64,000 nucleotides of DNA from the NCBI RefSeq assembly GCF_900452385.1, contig NZ_UGOA01000001.1, positions 629,501 to 693,500 of the forward strand. Reading direction: 5' to 3'. The DNA is from Legionella donaldsonii (GTDB lineage: Bacteria; Pseudomonadota; Gammaproteobacteria; Legionellales; Legionellaceae). How positions within the stretch are numbered: position 1 is the stretch's first letter; every line of letters begins with the position of its first letter. The position numbers were made by a program, and so were the translations under genes. The notes beneath the pieces are model-generated. The model was given only the letters and a program-made list of their open reading frames with translations. It did no database searches and was not told where the DNA came from. Below, piece by piece: positions 44,622 through 52,968 of the stretch.

Positions 44622-45553
44622 GAGACGCCTAATAACTCCAGTTTCTTCATCGCCAACTGCGCAGTAGGGGTATCAGGGTAGTTTTTTAGTACTTGTTGTA
44701 AACGCACTCTTGCGTCCTCTGTTTTACCTGAGGCAGCAAGTGCATAGCCAATTTTGAGCGTGCTGGCAGCTGCTTTGCTTGAGGAGGGAAATTGCTGCAA
44801 TACGATTTCAAAATGCTCGATTGCTTTGGGATAATTATTTTTAACCATATAAAGCTCACCCAGCCAATAATGGGCATTTGCAGTGTAGCCACCCTGGGGA
44901 TATTGTGTTGCAAAGGCTTGCATCGCAGTAAGTGCCTCGTCAAAGCGCTTGTTTTTTACCAGATCGTAGGCCGCGAGGTAGCTGATTTGTTCATCAGCGG
45001 GATTTGTTCGGGCAGGAGTGGCAGCAGGAGTTATAGCAATTTTCGAGCTTGGTTTTTCTTGGATAGCCTTTACCGGTGTTTCACTCACCTTATTGGGAGT
45101 AGCTACTTGCGAGCCAAGCGATAATTCGGTTGGTTGGTTTGGTTGTTCTGCTTGGGCTGATTGGCCGGGCTTAACAGGACCATTATTACGCAGACGCGCA
45201 TCTAAATCTTTATAAAAAGCTAATTGTTGTTGTTGTAATAATTTCAAATCATGGGCTTGTACTTCTAATTGACCGCGTAACTCTTGGACTTCCTGTTGCA
45301 AACCCTGAACTTTATCCAACAATCCGGCATTATCGTCATTGCTGTCACGGGTATCTTTTGCGAGAGCAACTTCTTCCTCATTGTCAATATTTTCAAGCTG
45401 AGCTTTGGCAACAGGCTGCTCTATGGCGGCCTGTTGTTCATCAAGAATTGCAAAATTTTCGCTGTCATCAACTACAGGTGCTTCTGCCAATGCTTGTAAC
45501 GGCAAAAGGCAAGAAAAGCACAAACTTAATAGAAGTCGATGGGATTTAATCAT
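44618..45553 (-). CDS. cpoB: Tol-Pal-associated periplasmic protein CpoB (YbgF)
   Basis: CpoB links the Tol-Pal machine to peptidoglycan synthesis during constriction. The 311-residue protein has a signal peptide (ending LQALAEA), an N-terminal coiled-coil trimerisation part (about 70-120, with a Q/L-rich heptad pattern), a Pro/Ala/Thr-rich linker, and C-terminal TPR repeats (YDLVKNKRFDEALTAMQAF; AHYWLGELYMVKNNYPKAIE; LKIGYALAASGKTEDARVRL). It overlaps pal and queE by four bases each. The tolQRAB genes are not in the window upstream. Confidence 0.93.
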   Translation of the reverse strand: MIKSHRLLLSLCFSCLLPLQALAEAPVVDDSENFAILDEQQAAIEQPVAKAQLENIDNEEEVALAKDTRDSNDDNAGLLDKVQGLQQEVQELRGQLEVQAHDLKLLQQQQLAFYKDLDARLRNNGPVKPGQSAQAEQPNQPTELSLGSQVATPNKVSETPVKAIQEKPSSKIAITPAATPARTNPADEQISYLAAYDLVKNKRFDEALTAMQAFATQYPQGGYTANAHYWLGELYMVKNNYPKAIEHFEIVLQQFPSSSKAAASTLKIGYALAASGKTEDARVRLQQVLKNYPDTPTAQLAMKKLELLGVS

Positions 45554-46074
45554 CGTGTTGCCTCGTAAGTGAATTCAACACGACGGTTTTGCATATGAGA
45601 CGCTTCGTCGTGCCCAAAATTTGCAGGCCGCTCTTTACCATAGCTGACGACACGGATTTGACTTCTACTGACACCAGCCATTCTCATCAAATCAGCGACT
45701 GTACTAGCACGACGCTCACCTAAGGCGACGTTGTATTCACGGCTACCACGTTCATCAGTGTGACCTGCGAGCAGAACACGTGCACCTGGATGTGTTTTTA
45801 GGTATTCAGATTGCGCGTTGAGCGAAGCCATATACTTGGGATTGAAACTACTGTCGTCATAAGAAAATAAATAAAGTTGGTTATGAGGTGCCTGCGTGGT
45901 ATAGGATTCACCTGGCTCCTGACCAGCAAAACGGCCTAATTGTCCCAGACCATGGGCAGACGCGCCCCCGTTCATACCTGCACCGTCAGCACTACCGGGT
46001 GTTTTCGAACAGGATGCGAGCAGCACAATGCTTGCTGCAACAAGTCCCATCTTTAAAAACGATCTGGCTTTCAT
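45550..46074 (-). CDS. pal: Peptidoglycan-associated lipoprotein Pal
   Basis: Pal is the outer-membrane lipoprotein that ties the Tol system to peptidoglycan. The 174-residue protein has a lipoprotein signal with lipobox LLASC (Cys22), a Gly-rich linker, and an OmpA-like domain with GHTDERGSREYNVALGERRA and RVVSYGKERPAN, the diaminopimelate-binding region. It overlaps cpoB by four bases. The upstream 46075-46190 is presumably its promoter region. Confidence 0.96.
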   Translation of the reverse strand: MKARSFLKMGLVAASIVLLASCSKTPGSADGAGMNGGASAHGLGQLGRFAGQEPGESYTTQAPHNQLYLFSYDDSSFNPKYMASLNAQSEYLKTHPGARVLLAGHTDERGSREYNVALGERRASTVADLMRMAGVSRSQIRVVSYGKERPANFGHDEASHMQNRRVEFTYEATR

Positions 46075-46190
46075 CCTCTTATCTCCTTTTTTTTATTCGT
46101 AGTTTACTAATAGTTAAAGCGCCGCAATGGCGGCTCATTGTACAATTGTTTTGTCTATTTCGCTATTGTCTCTATTACTTATGAGCTGAA

Positions 46191-46805
46191 TTATCGATGG
46201 CTATTATCCTGTCTTACATGGTTTACAACAAAATTGGCTATTTCAGCAGTAAGATTTTCTGTTGCTCGATTCGCGGCAATCACACCACCGTAGGGAGTGT
46301 CCATAGGGCAACAGACCTGTTGACTAATAACTTTCGATGCGACCACTCGATTATCACTCACATGGGTTAATGTTACTTTAACAACTAAATCTAATACACT
46401 GGGCTTTCTTAAAAAATTTTGTTGTAACGCAATGAGTTGTGTGTCCAAGCGATAGTCAGTTTGTTCAGAATGCGGTGTTGAAGCGACTGCATAGAAATAA
46501 CCGCTACGTTGTAAACTTTGGACAATCAGTGGAAACAGCATGTCGGCTGGAGGATCAATCCAGGCATTCTTTGCGAAACTACTTAGTTCAAAGGGTTTCT
46601 GAATATAAAGCATTTGCTCCGTTTGATAGCCGGCAACGGCATCGGGAGTAGTAACAAGAATAGATTGATGAGCAGCATTCGAGGCTAATTGCTTATTACT
46701 GAAAGCTGCCAATTTGTATTGATTAGTAACGGGTGTTTTAATCGGCGAGCACGCTGATAGTAAACATTGAGCACAGAAAAGAAGAATAAGACCAACTTTG
46801 TTCAA
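46191..46805 (-). CDS. ABC-type transport auxiliary lipoprotein (PqiC-like)
   Basis: A 204-residue outer-membrane-type lipoprotein with a signal ending in lipobox LLSAC. The middle includes WIDPPADMLFPLIVQSLQRS and SGYFYAVAS, which recall the ABC_trans_aux family (PqiC, formerly DUF330-like). It lies two bases after the MlaD-type gene, so it is the last gene of a lipid-transport operon. In the PqiABC and similar systems, such a lipoprotein accompanies an MCE-domain protein in the periplasm. No classical MlaC or MlaB is seen. Confidence 0.85.
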   Translation of the reverse strand: MNKVGLILLFCAQCLLSACSPIKTPVTNQYKLAAFSNKQLASNAAHQSILVTTPDAVAGYQTEQMLYIQKPFELSSFAKNAWIDPPADMLFPLIVQSLQRSGYFYAVASTPHSEQTDYRLDTQLIALQQNFLRKPSVLDLVVKVTLTHVSDNRVVASKVISQQVCCPMDTPYGGVIAANRATENLTAEIANFVVNHVRQDNSHR

Positions 46806-46807
46806 AA

Positions 46808-47710
46808 TTATTCTCCTGGTCCAGGTTTAGGTGGTGTTGTACCACGGATTACTACAGCAGGATTTTGGCGCATTTGGCTACTGACTTTTTCCAGATTAGC
46901 AGCAATTGTATCAAGACGGCGTATGAGTGTTAAAGTGGGTGGCAAGGCTTGCTGTGAAATTTGCTTAATTGTTGTTTTACCTGCATCCATTGCGGAGGAT
47001 ACCTTATTTCCGGCGTTCGTCATCGCATTCACGGTAACCTTTAAATCTCTAACTATCTCAGGCAGTTGATGACTTGCGTCAGTAAGATTTTTTATGAGGA
47101 TATCCGCATTTTCCAGGCTTTGGTTAATGTGTTTACCATTCTTGGCGATAACGCCACTAAAACTCTCTAAATTCGCCAGGGTGTTTTTGATGTACTTTGC
47201 ATTTTCACGATCAAAAATCCGGCTAATTTCCACACTTACCTTATTCACATTCTCGGATACATCCTTCAATGCTTTGTCGAGTTGATTAAAAAGAGAGGGT
47301 TTCGCTGGAATAATGGGATAAGGTTCACTGGGCAATTTCTCCAAAGGCGTTAAATCGGACGAACTTGCTGACAGTCCTACATAAGTTGTTCCTGTAATTC
47401 CTTGGGAAATTAAAGTGGCCGAGGTGCTCGTGGTGATAGGTGTTCCTTCTTCAATATTAAGTAGAATTTTAACCTGTTGTGGATCGCGGCGATTGAGGGT
47501 AATTTTTCTTACAAAGCCAACTTTCACACCATTATATTTAACAGGTGATTCTTCGCTTAATCCTGAAACTGCTTCATGAATATAAACCACATAAAGACGG
47601 TATTGTTTTTGATCAAAGCCAACAGATAGCCATAGACCAGCCGCGATAAGTCCTCCGAGAAGGATTAGCACTGCCAAGCCGACTATTGTGTAGTTGGTTT
47701 TTGCTTCCAA
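46808..47710 (-). CDS. MCE-domain (MlaD-like) lipid-transport protein
   Basis: An inner-membrane-anchored MCE protein of a phospholipid transport system. I chose TTG at 47710 because AGGAG stands eight bases before it and gives MEAKTNYTIVGLAVLILLGG, the usual anchor; an in-frame ATG at 47770 would add 20 residues that overlap the ATPase gene. The 300-residue protein has one helix (about 8-27), an MCE domain (about 40-125, with SPVKYNGVKVGFV and GITGTTYVGLS), and a long coiled-coil tail. It belongs to the operon mlaE-like, mlaF-like, this gene, lipoprotein. Confidence 0.88.
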   Translation of the reverse strand: MEAKTNYTIVGLAVLILLGGLIAAGLWLSVGFDQKQYRLYVVYIHEAVSGLSEESPVKYNGVKVGFVRKITLNRRDPQQVKILLNIEEGTPITTSTSATLISQGITGTTYVGLSASSSDLTPLEKLPSEPYPIIPAKPSLFNQLDKALKDVSENVNKVSVEISRIFDRENAKYIKNTLANLESFSGVIAKNGKHINQSLENADILIKNLTDASHQLPEIVRDLKVTVNAMTNAGNKVSSAMDAGKTTIKQISQQALPPTLTLIRRLDTIAANLEKVSSQMRQNPAVVIRGTTPPKPGPGE

Positions 47711-47744
47711 TAAACATACTCCTATTCTTTCGCTCTCAAACAGT

Positions 47745-48482
47745 TTAAAAGGTACTGAAGTATTCGGCAATCAAAGGATGCGGATTTTTTATCAATTCCT
47801 CTATTGGCTCGACAGCTAATATTTTTCCTTCACCGATAAAGGCGACTCGATCCGTAGTTCGTTTTATTGACTCCATGTCATGACTAACCATCACAATAGT
47901 CAGATCCAACGAGTCTCTTAAAAAAAGAATCAGCTCATCAAATTGTCTGGCACTGCGCGGGTCAAGCCCGGTTGTGGGCTCATCCAGGAATAATAATTCT
48001 GGATCCATCGCAATGGCGCGTGCTGCTGCTGCACGTCGCTGCATTCCACCACTTAACTCCGAGGGATATTTTCCGGCAGCCTCTTTAGGTAATCCTACCA
48101 AGGAAATCTTAAGCATGGCGAGATGTTCCATAAATTTTGTGTCAAGGGTAGTGAATTCTTGCATAGGAAAAACAATATTTTCTAACACGGTCATTGCGGA
48201 GAAAAGAGCACTGTGTTGGAACAACATACCCCAGCGCCGACGAAGTGCATCTGCTTTGGCACTGGTTAAATTTGCAATATCCTGGCCAAAAACTTTTAGA
48301 GAGCCCTCGGTAGGTTTTAACAACATAAGAAGACTGCGCAAAATGGTTGTTTTACCGCTGCCGCTGCCGCCGATAATCGCTAAGATTTCACCTTTTTTCA
48401 CCGTCAGATTAACATCAGAATGCACCCACTGCCCACCGAGATAATTTTTTAATCCTTTAATTTCAATGACTGGCTCACTCAT
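47745..48482 (-). CDS. ABC transporter ATP-binding protein, MlaF-like
   Basis: The cytoplasmic ATPase of the Mla-type phospholipid transporter. The 245-residue protein has Walker A GGSGSGKTTILR, the ABC signature LSGGMQRRAAAARA, Walker B LLFLDEPTTGLD, and the His loop VMVSHDMESI. Length and order fit MlaF (269 residues in E. coli, slightly longer). It lies two bases after the permease gene and 34 bases before the MCE gene start, all on the same strand. Confidence 0.93.
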   Translation of the reverse strand: MSEPVIEIKGLKNYLGGQWVHSDVNLTVKKGEILAIIGGSGSGKTTILRSLLMLLKPTEGSLKVFGQDIANLTSAKADALRRRWGMLFQHSALFSAMTVLENIVFPMQEFTTLDTKFMEHLAMLKISLVGLPKEAAGKYPSELSGGMQRRAAAARAIAMDPELLFLDEPTTGLDPRSARQFDELILFLRDSLDLTIVMVSHDMESIKRTTDRVAFIGEGKILAVEPIEELIKNPHPLIAEYFSTF

Positions 48483-48484
48483 TT

Positions 48485-49609
48485 TTAAAGCCCCATCCAG
48501 CTATAAACGACGGAGAATGCCGCATCAGCAACAATAATTAAAAATAACGATTGGACAACGCTTCTTGTGGTTTGGCTGCCAATGGTATCTGCTTCTACTC
48601 TAAAGCCTTGAAAACAGCCTACCAGAGCAATCAAAATGGCAAAGGCAGGGGCTTTATACAAACCTAACAGGAGCTGATCTAAGCCTACTGAATCTTTCAA
48701 ACGAGCCATGAAATCAAAGTAACCGACATTTAATATCCATTTGGACATGAGCATAGCACCGATGATACTAAAAACGTCTGCCCAGAAAATTAGCAGTGGG
48801 AAAACGAGTAGTAAGCCAAGAACCTTAGGTAAGACTAATAATTCTGTAGGGGATAAACCCATTGTTTTAAGGGCATCCACTTCTTCATTGATTTGCATGC
48901 TGCCAATCTGGGCGGTGAAGGCGGAACTGGTCCTTCCTGCCACAATGATCGCTGTAATGAGCGGAGCAAATTCACGGAAGATAGCCATACCTGATAAATA
49001 GGCAATAAAAATATTGGCTCCATAAGTTTGTAGTTGTAAGCCCATCTGATAAGCGAGAACAATACCGATTAGGAAAGACAGCAAAGCAAGAATCGGCAGA
49101 GCCTGAATGCCAGCAGAAGCAACATTTGAAGCAATACTGGGTAATTGAAAACGTTTCCAATAGCCCAAGGCTTCAAAAAGTTTGGAGCTTAAGTCGCCAA
49201 TTAAAATGACGAATCCATCGGCCTGGCGCAACTTATGGACAGTTTCTTCACCAAGTCGGGCTAATATATTTTTTTTCTTCGGGGTTGGCGGTTTGTAATC
49301 CAAATTACTTTTCTTTTCCGCCACGAGCTTTATTAGTGAATCTTGTTCTTTGGCAAATTCAACGAGTTCTACTTCCTTCCCATCAGACTTCAGGATCTCC
49401 ACACACTGTAGTAAGGCTAAGGCACCAGCGCTATCAAATTGGCTAAGCTCGGTGCCACTAACGGTAATTTTTTCTACCTTGGGAAGTGGGGTTTTTTTAA
49501 AACGGTCAACCAATCCATCTAAATGGAGAACTGACCAAGAGCCTTGGCATTGATAGCGATGGCTTTCTTCGTTAAAGATAAATTGGCTTGCAGGTTTTAC
49601 CTTGGTCAT
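48485..49609 (-). CDS. MlaE-like permease with N-terminal STAS domain
   Basis: The permease of the Mla-type lipid transporter. I chose the ATG at 49609, giving 374 residues; in-frame ATGs further upstream (49621 and 49750) have no clear ribosome-binding site and the farther one overlaps the divergent FUSC gene. Residues about 1-100 form a STAS-like region (HLDGLVDRF, VSGTELSQFDSAGALALLQC), so the MlaB role may be fused here. The MlaE part follows (about 130-374), with GSMQINEEVDALKTMGLSP and five to six helices. The start codon choice is uncertain. Confidence 0.88.
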   Translation of the reverse strand: MTKVKPASQFIFNEESHRYQCQGSWSVLHLDGLVDRFKKTPLPKVEKITVSGTELSQFDSAGALALLQCVEILKSDGKEVELVEFAKEQDSLIKLVAEKKSNLDYKPPTPKKKNILARLGEETVHKLRQADGFVILIGDLSSKLFEALGYWKRFQLPSIASNVASAGIQALPILALLSFLIGIVLAYQMGLQLQTYGANIFIAYLSGMAIFREFAPLITAIIVAGRTSSAFTAQIGSMQINEEVDALKTMGLSPTELLVLPKVLGLLLVFPLLIFWADVFSIIGAMLMSKWILNVGYFDFMARLKDSVGLDQLLLGLYKAPAFAILIALVGCFQGFRVEADTIGSQTTRSVVQSLFLIIVADAAFSVVYSWMGL

Positions 49610-49681
49610 GATTGCGATCATTTCAAGAAATAGCCTAGGATAATACGAAATCACCTGCCACAGCAAAGTACTTGTAAAAGC

Positions 49682-50740
49682 GTGAATCATTTTAAACGAC
49701 TGCAAATTTTCTTTTGGAACATTGATCCTGGCTATTTCCGTGTGAAGCATGCCTTTAAAACGGTTTTAGCCATTGTCATTGCTTTATGGTTTGTCCGTAA
49801 TGAAACTCATTTTACGAAGGCAATGACTGGTTTGGCCTGCGGTATGTCTATGCAAGGGATGATAGCTAAATCGTTTATTTCGCGAGTTGTACAAGTGATC
49901 CTGTTTGATCTGGCTTTTTTTGCAGCGTTTATCACGGGTCTATGGGTACGGGATTTTCCTCATTTATGCCCAGTCGTTTTAGTGGTGCTTGGTTTTACAG
50001 TCAATTACATGCGGCGTTTTGGTTTAAGTAACAGTGTTGCGCCAATGAAAGTGTGGACGCTTTGTTTTTTGGCAATTGTTATCCCGTTGCAAACAACAGA
50101 GTGGTGGACGTCTGTTTATGGGTTTATTATTGGTTTAGTGGCAGGAGCACTGACTCTTCTTTTTGTTTTTCCTGAAAATTACGCCAAACTATTTATTAAT
50201 AATTCTAATCGATTATTTAAAGCCTTAGCGCGAGGCATGAATGCATGCCGACGACATATTTTGTTTCCGGTGCCGCCGCGAAACATTGCCCGGCTTTCTT
50301 TTGTACGGATACGAGACGTATTGCATCGCTTATTAGACAGTAATCAGACCATCGTGCAAGGCCTGGCAGTTAATGAACGTGAGAAATTAATTGATGGGAT
50401 AATGATTCAGGAATATGCATTAATCCATGCTTATAACATGATGGTGGATTCTTATAAGACTATTCTGGTAAAAAATTATCAATTATCGCCCTCGAAACGC
50501 CTTGCTTTGAGTGCAATAAACAGGCAGTTTGCAGCGTTGTTGACGTCATTAACGATGAACAAAGATTATTCTGTTACGGCGAAAACTTGTCGAATTTCGA
50601 TGGCAAAAATTACAGAAAAGCTAAGTCAGGAAACGTTAACAGATCCTGCTTTAGTGATGGCTTTTCTCAATCTAAAGCTTAGTTTTAATTTGCTGCATGA
50701 AAATATACTGCGTTTACAGCGGGGTGAGAATGCAAATTAG
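49682..50740 (+). CDS. FUSC-family membrane protein (first of a pair)
   Basis: A 352-residue protein with an N-terminal membrane half of about six helices (residues 20-165) and a cytoplasmic helical half, the arrangement of the FUSC/aromatic acid exporter family. It reads from a GTG at 49682; a further GTG lies at codon 21. The start is uncertain because no strong ribosome-binding site precedes either. It overlaps the second FUSC gene by 11 bases. Function and substrate are not known; relatives export aromatic acids or fusaric acid. It diverges from the Mla operon. Confidence 0.75.
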   Translation: MNHFKRLQIFFWNIDPGYFRVKHAFKTVLAIVIALWFVRNETHFTKAMTGLACGMSMQGMIAKSFISRVVQVILFDLAFFAAFITGLWVRDFPHLCPVVLVVLGFTVNYMRRFGLSNSVAPMKVWTLCFLAIVIPLQTTEWWTSVYGFIIGLVAGALTLLFVFPENYAKLFINNSNRLFKALARGMNACRRHILFPVPPRNIARLSFVRIRDVLHRLLDSNQTIVQGLAVNEREKLIDGIMIQEYALIHAYNMMVDSYKTILVKNYQLSPSKRLALSAINRQFAALLTSLTMNKDYSVTAKTCRISMAKITEKLSQETLTDPALVMAFLNLKLSFNLLHENILRLQRGENAN

Positions 50741-51740
50741 AAATACAACAAAAATGGCATTTCAAGCCGCTATGGCAATCTCGATTGCTGAAGTTATCAA
50801 TGGGTATTTTCAGATGGAGCGTGGCTATTGGATCATTTTAACGGCGATGGCTCTAACGACTCAGACTTGGGGGGAGAGTATTAAACGCTCTATTGAGCGG
50901 GTTAGTATGACGATTTTAGGCGGTCTTTGCGGAACGGGATTATATTTCTTATTGCCTGCTAATGACACACTCATTCTTGTTTTACTTTTAACCTTTGTAT
51001 TTTTTACTGTCTACATATTGCCAATTAATCATCTTTTGGGTGTGTTTACATTAACCGGTTTTGTGGTATTTCTTTTTGCATTACTTGGTGATTGGACGTT
51101 GTTTTTACTGAGAGAGCGCATTTTAGATACGGTTTTGGGGGCGTTAATCGCTATTTTTGTTGGCTGTATTTTTTTACCAGTAAGAACCAATATAATCGAT
51201 GTTTTCATTGGTTATCTGGAAAAAATGAATGCTGCATTAGCATTGACTTTTACTACCCAACAGCAAAGCAGTCCAGTAATTAGTAATCAAAATCTGTATG
51301 CTGATTTTCAAACGATCCGCAAGCAAGCCATCGCGATTCGTTATGAAGTTCTTTTTCATCGTCTTAGTCGACAGGAGTTTAATTCCCTACTGATGCACAT
51401 GGCTTTTTCCACCCAGTACGTTGCTGGTTTAACCGAGGCTTATCGTTGGTTGGTTTGTTATCTAACTAATGAGGATAAGGCGCATTTAGAGACGGCTGTT
51501 AAAACTACACAACATAATCTAACTGTATTGATAAAACATCTCAAAAGACAAAAACATCCCAGCATGCTGCCAGTAATCAATTTAACTGACTTGTTAACGA
51601 AGGCAATTAGTACTGATGCACAGCGTTTTGCTTCTTTAGAAAGTGAAGCACTGGGTTTTTATAGCTTGATGTATTTTTTTACTCGCCTAAATGCTCAATT
51701 AAATGAATCTTATAGTTTGTTAAGCCACGTGTATGATTAG
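50730..51740 (+). CDS. FUSC-family membrane protein (second of a pair)
   Basis: I chose the ATG at 50730, MQIRNTTKMAFQAAMAISIA, preceded by GGGGTGAG; an in-frame ATG at 50697 lies inside the first FUSC gene. The 336-residue protein has an N-terminal membrane part with GYWIILTAMALTTQTWGESI, the typical FUSC start, and about five further helices to residue 160, then a helical cytoplasmic domain. Together with its neighbour it may form a heteromeric exporter. The next 200 bases contain repeat copy 4. Confidence 0.8.
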   Translation: MQIRNTTKMAFQAAMAISIAEVINGYFQMERGYWIILTAMALTTQTWGESIKRSIERVSMTILGGLCGTGLYFLLPANDTLILVLLLTFVFFTVYILPINHLLGVFTLTGFVVFLFALLGDWTLFLLRERILDTVLGALIAIFVGCIFLPVRTNIIDVFIGYLEKMNAALALTFTTQQQSSPVISNQNLYADFQTIRKQAIAIRYEVLFHRLSRQEFNSLLMHMAFSTQYVAGLTEAYRWLVCYLTNEDKAHLETAVKTTQHNLTVLIKHLKRQKHPSMLPVINLTDLLTKAISTDAQRFASLESEALGFYSLMYFFTRLNAQLNESYSLLSHVYD

Positions 51741-51860
51741 ATCTTTCCAAACGCGCCTGTGGAAAGAAATGCTTCGTCGATGCGCTGATACTGGCGTTCT
51801 TTGTTCCGAGCCTCCCTGCACTTTCCTTCGCCACAGCAACTTTCGGAAGAGGCCTGTTGA
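51738..51860. repeat. Intergenic repeat family, copy 4 (probable)
   Basis: The stretch after the FUSC gene stop holds the hairpin TCTTTCC/GGAAAGA (51742-51767) and ends AACTTTCGGAAGAGGCCTG, similar to the right ends of copies 2 and 3. A middle GGCGTTCT and CTTTCCTTCG recall the core of the family. Similarity is moderate and boundaries are estimated. Confidence 0.4.
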
Positions 51861-51939
51861 GCAAATTCAGTGTTCTCTAGTTGAAATTATTAGATTGTGA
51901 TAAAATTCAAGCCATTTTTTCTGCTGTTGTGTACAGGAC

Positions 51940-52968
51940 ATGCAAGACGACTACAGCCAATTTGAAAAACGTAAGCAAGATCATATTGCGCTTGCTTTGA
52001 TGCAAAGCAACCAAGCCAGTGAGATGAATGTATTGGATCAGGTATCTTTATGTCACGAAGCGCTGCCCGATATGGATTTTAATGAGCTCGTTATAGAAAG
52101 TCAGCGTTTTGGCCAGACCATTGCGAAACCATTTTTTGTCAGTTCTATGACAGCAGGGCATCATGATGCAGTTAATATTAATCGCAACCTGATTGCTGCC
52201 TGTGCAGCAAGTGGCTGGGCTATGGGAGTTGGTTCTCAGCGTCGTGAATTAACAGATAACCAGGCTGCTTTTGAGTGGCAATCATTGCGTCGCGATTTTC
52301 CCGAGGTAAGTTTGTTCAGTAATTTAGGTATTGCCCAATTAATTAATACACCACTTCCTCAAATCCAACGTTTAACCGAAGCCTTGCAAGCCACGGCGTT
52401 AATTATTCATTGCAATCCTTTGCAAGAAGCAATTCAACCGGAAGGAACTCCACAATTTAAAGGTTGTTGGAGTGCACTAGCCAAATTAGTGGCTACACTG
52501 CCTTTACCGATTGTCATTAAAGAAACAGGCTGTGGGTTCTCCTTGTCTACTTTACGTCGTTTAAATGAGATTGGAATTGCCGCTGTCGATGTCAGTGGTC
52601 TTGGTGGTACGCACTGGGGGCGAATTGAAGGACATCGTGCTGCGGAGGGAAGTATTAAGCATAAGACGTCGGTTACTTTTCGCAATTGGGGAATAGACAC
52701 CGTACAAAGTGTTAACAATGCGGCCTCTTTGAGGCCGACGTTTGAAATATGGGGATCTGGCGGTGTCCGTCATGGTTTGGATGCAGCAAAATTATTTGCG
52801 CTTGGCGCCACGTCAGTAGGTTTTGCCAAACCAATGCTGGATGCAGCCTTGCAAAGTGCACAGCAGGTGCATGAGTTAATGGCATCTATTGAATATGAGT
52901 TAAAGGTTGCCATGTTTTGTACGGGCAGTCGTGTAATCAGTGAGTTGAAGGAGAAGGCATGCTGTTAA
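51940..52968 (+). CDS. fni: Type 2 isopentenyl-diphosphate isomerase
   Basis: This flavoenzyme interconverts isopentenyl and dimethylallyl diphosphates using FMN and NADPH. The 342-residue protein has QFEKRKQDHIALAL (R-K-x-x-H), FFVSSMTAGHHDAVNINRNL, GVGSQRR, VDVSGLGGTHWGRIEGHRA and the final FMN motif WGSGGVRHGLDAAKLFALGA. The type 2 enzyme is typical of mevalonate-using bacteria. It overlaps the HMG-CoA reductase gene by 10 bases, starting a mevalonate operon with mvaA and a kinase. Confidence 0.95.
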   Translation: MQDDYSQFEKRKQDHIALALMQSNQASEMNVLDQVSLCHEALPDMDFNELVIESQRFGQTIAKPFFVSSMTAGHHDAVNINRNLIAACAASGWAMGVGSQRRELTDNQAAFEWQSLRRDFPEVSLFSNLGIAQLINTPLPQIQRLTEALQATALIIHCNPLQEAIQPEGTPQFKGCWSALAKLVATLPLPIVIKETGCGFSLSTLRRLNEIGIAAVDVSGLGGTHWGRIEGHRAAEGSIKHKTSVTFRNWGIDTVQSVNNAASLRPTFEIWGSGGVRHGLDAAKLFALGATSVGFAKPMLDAALQSAQQVHELMASIEYELKVAMFCTGSRVISELKEKACC

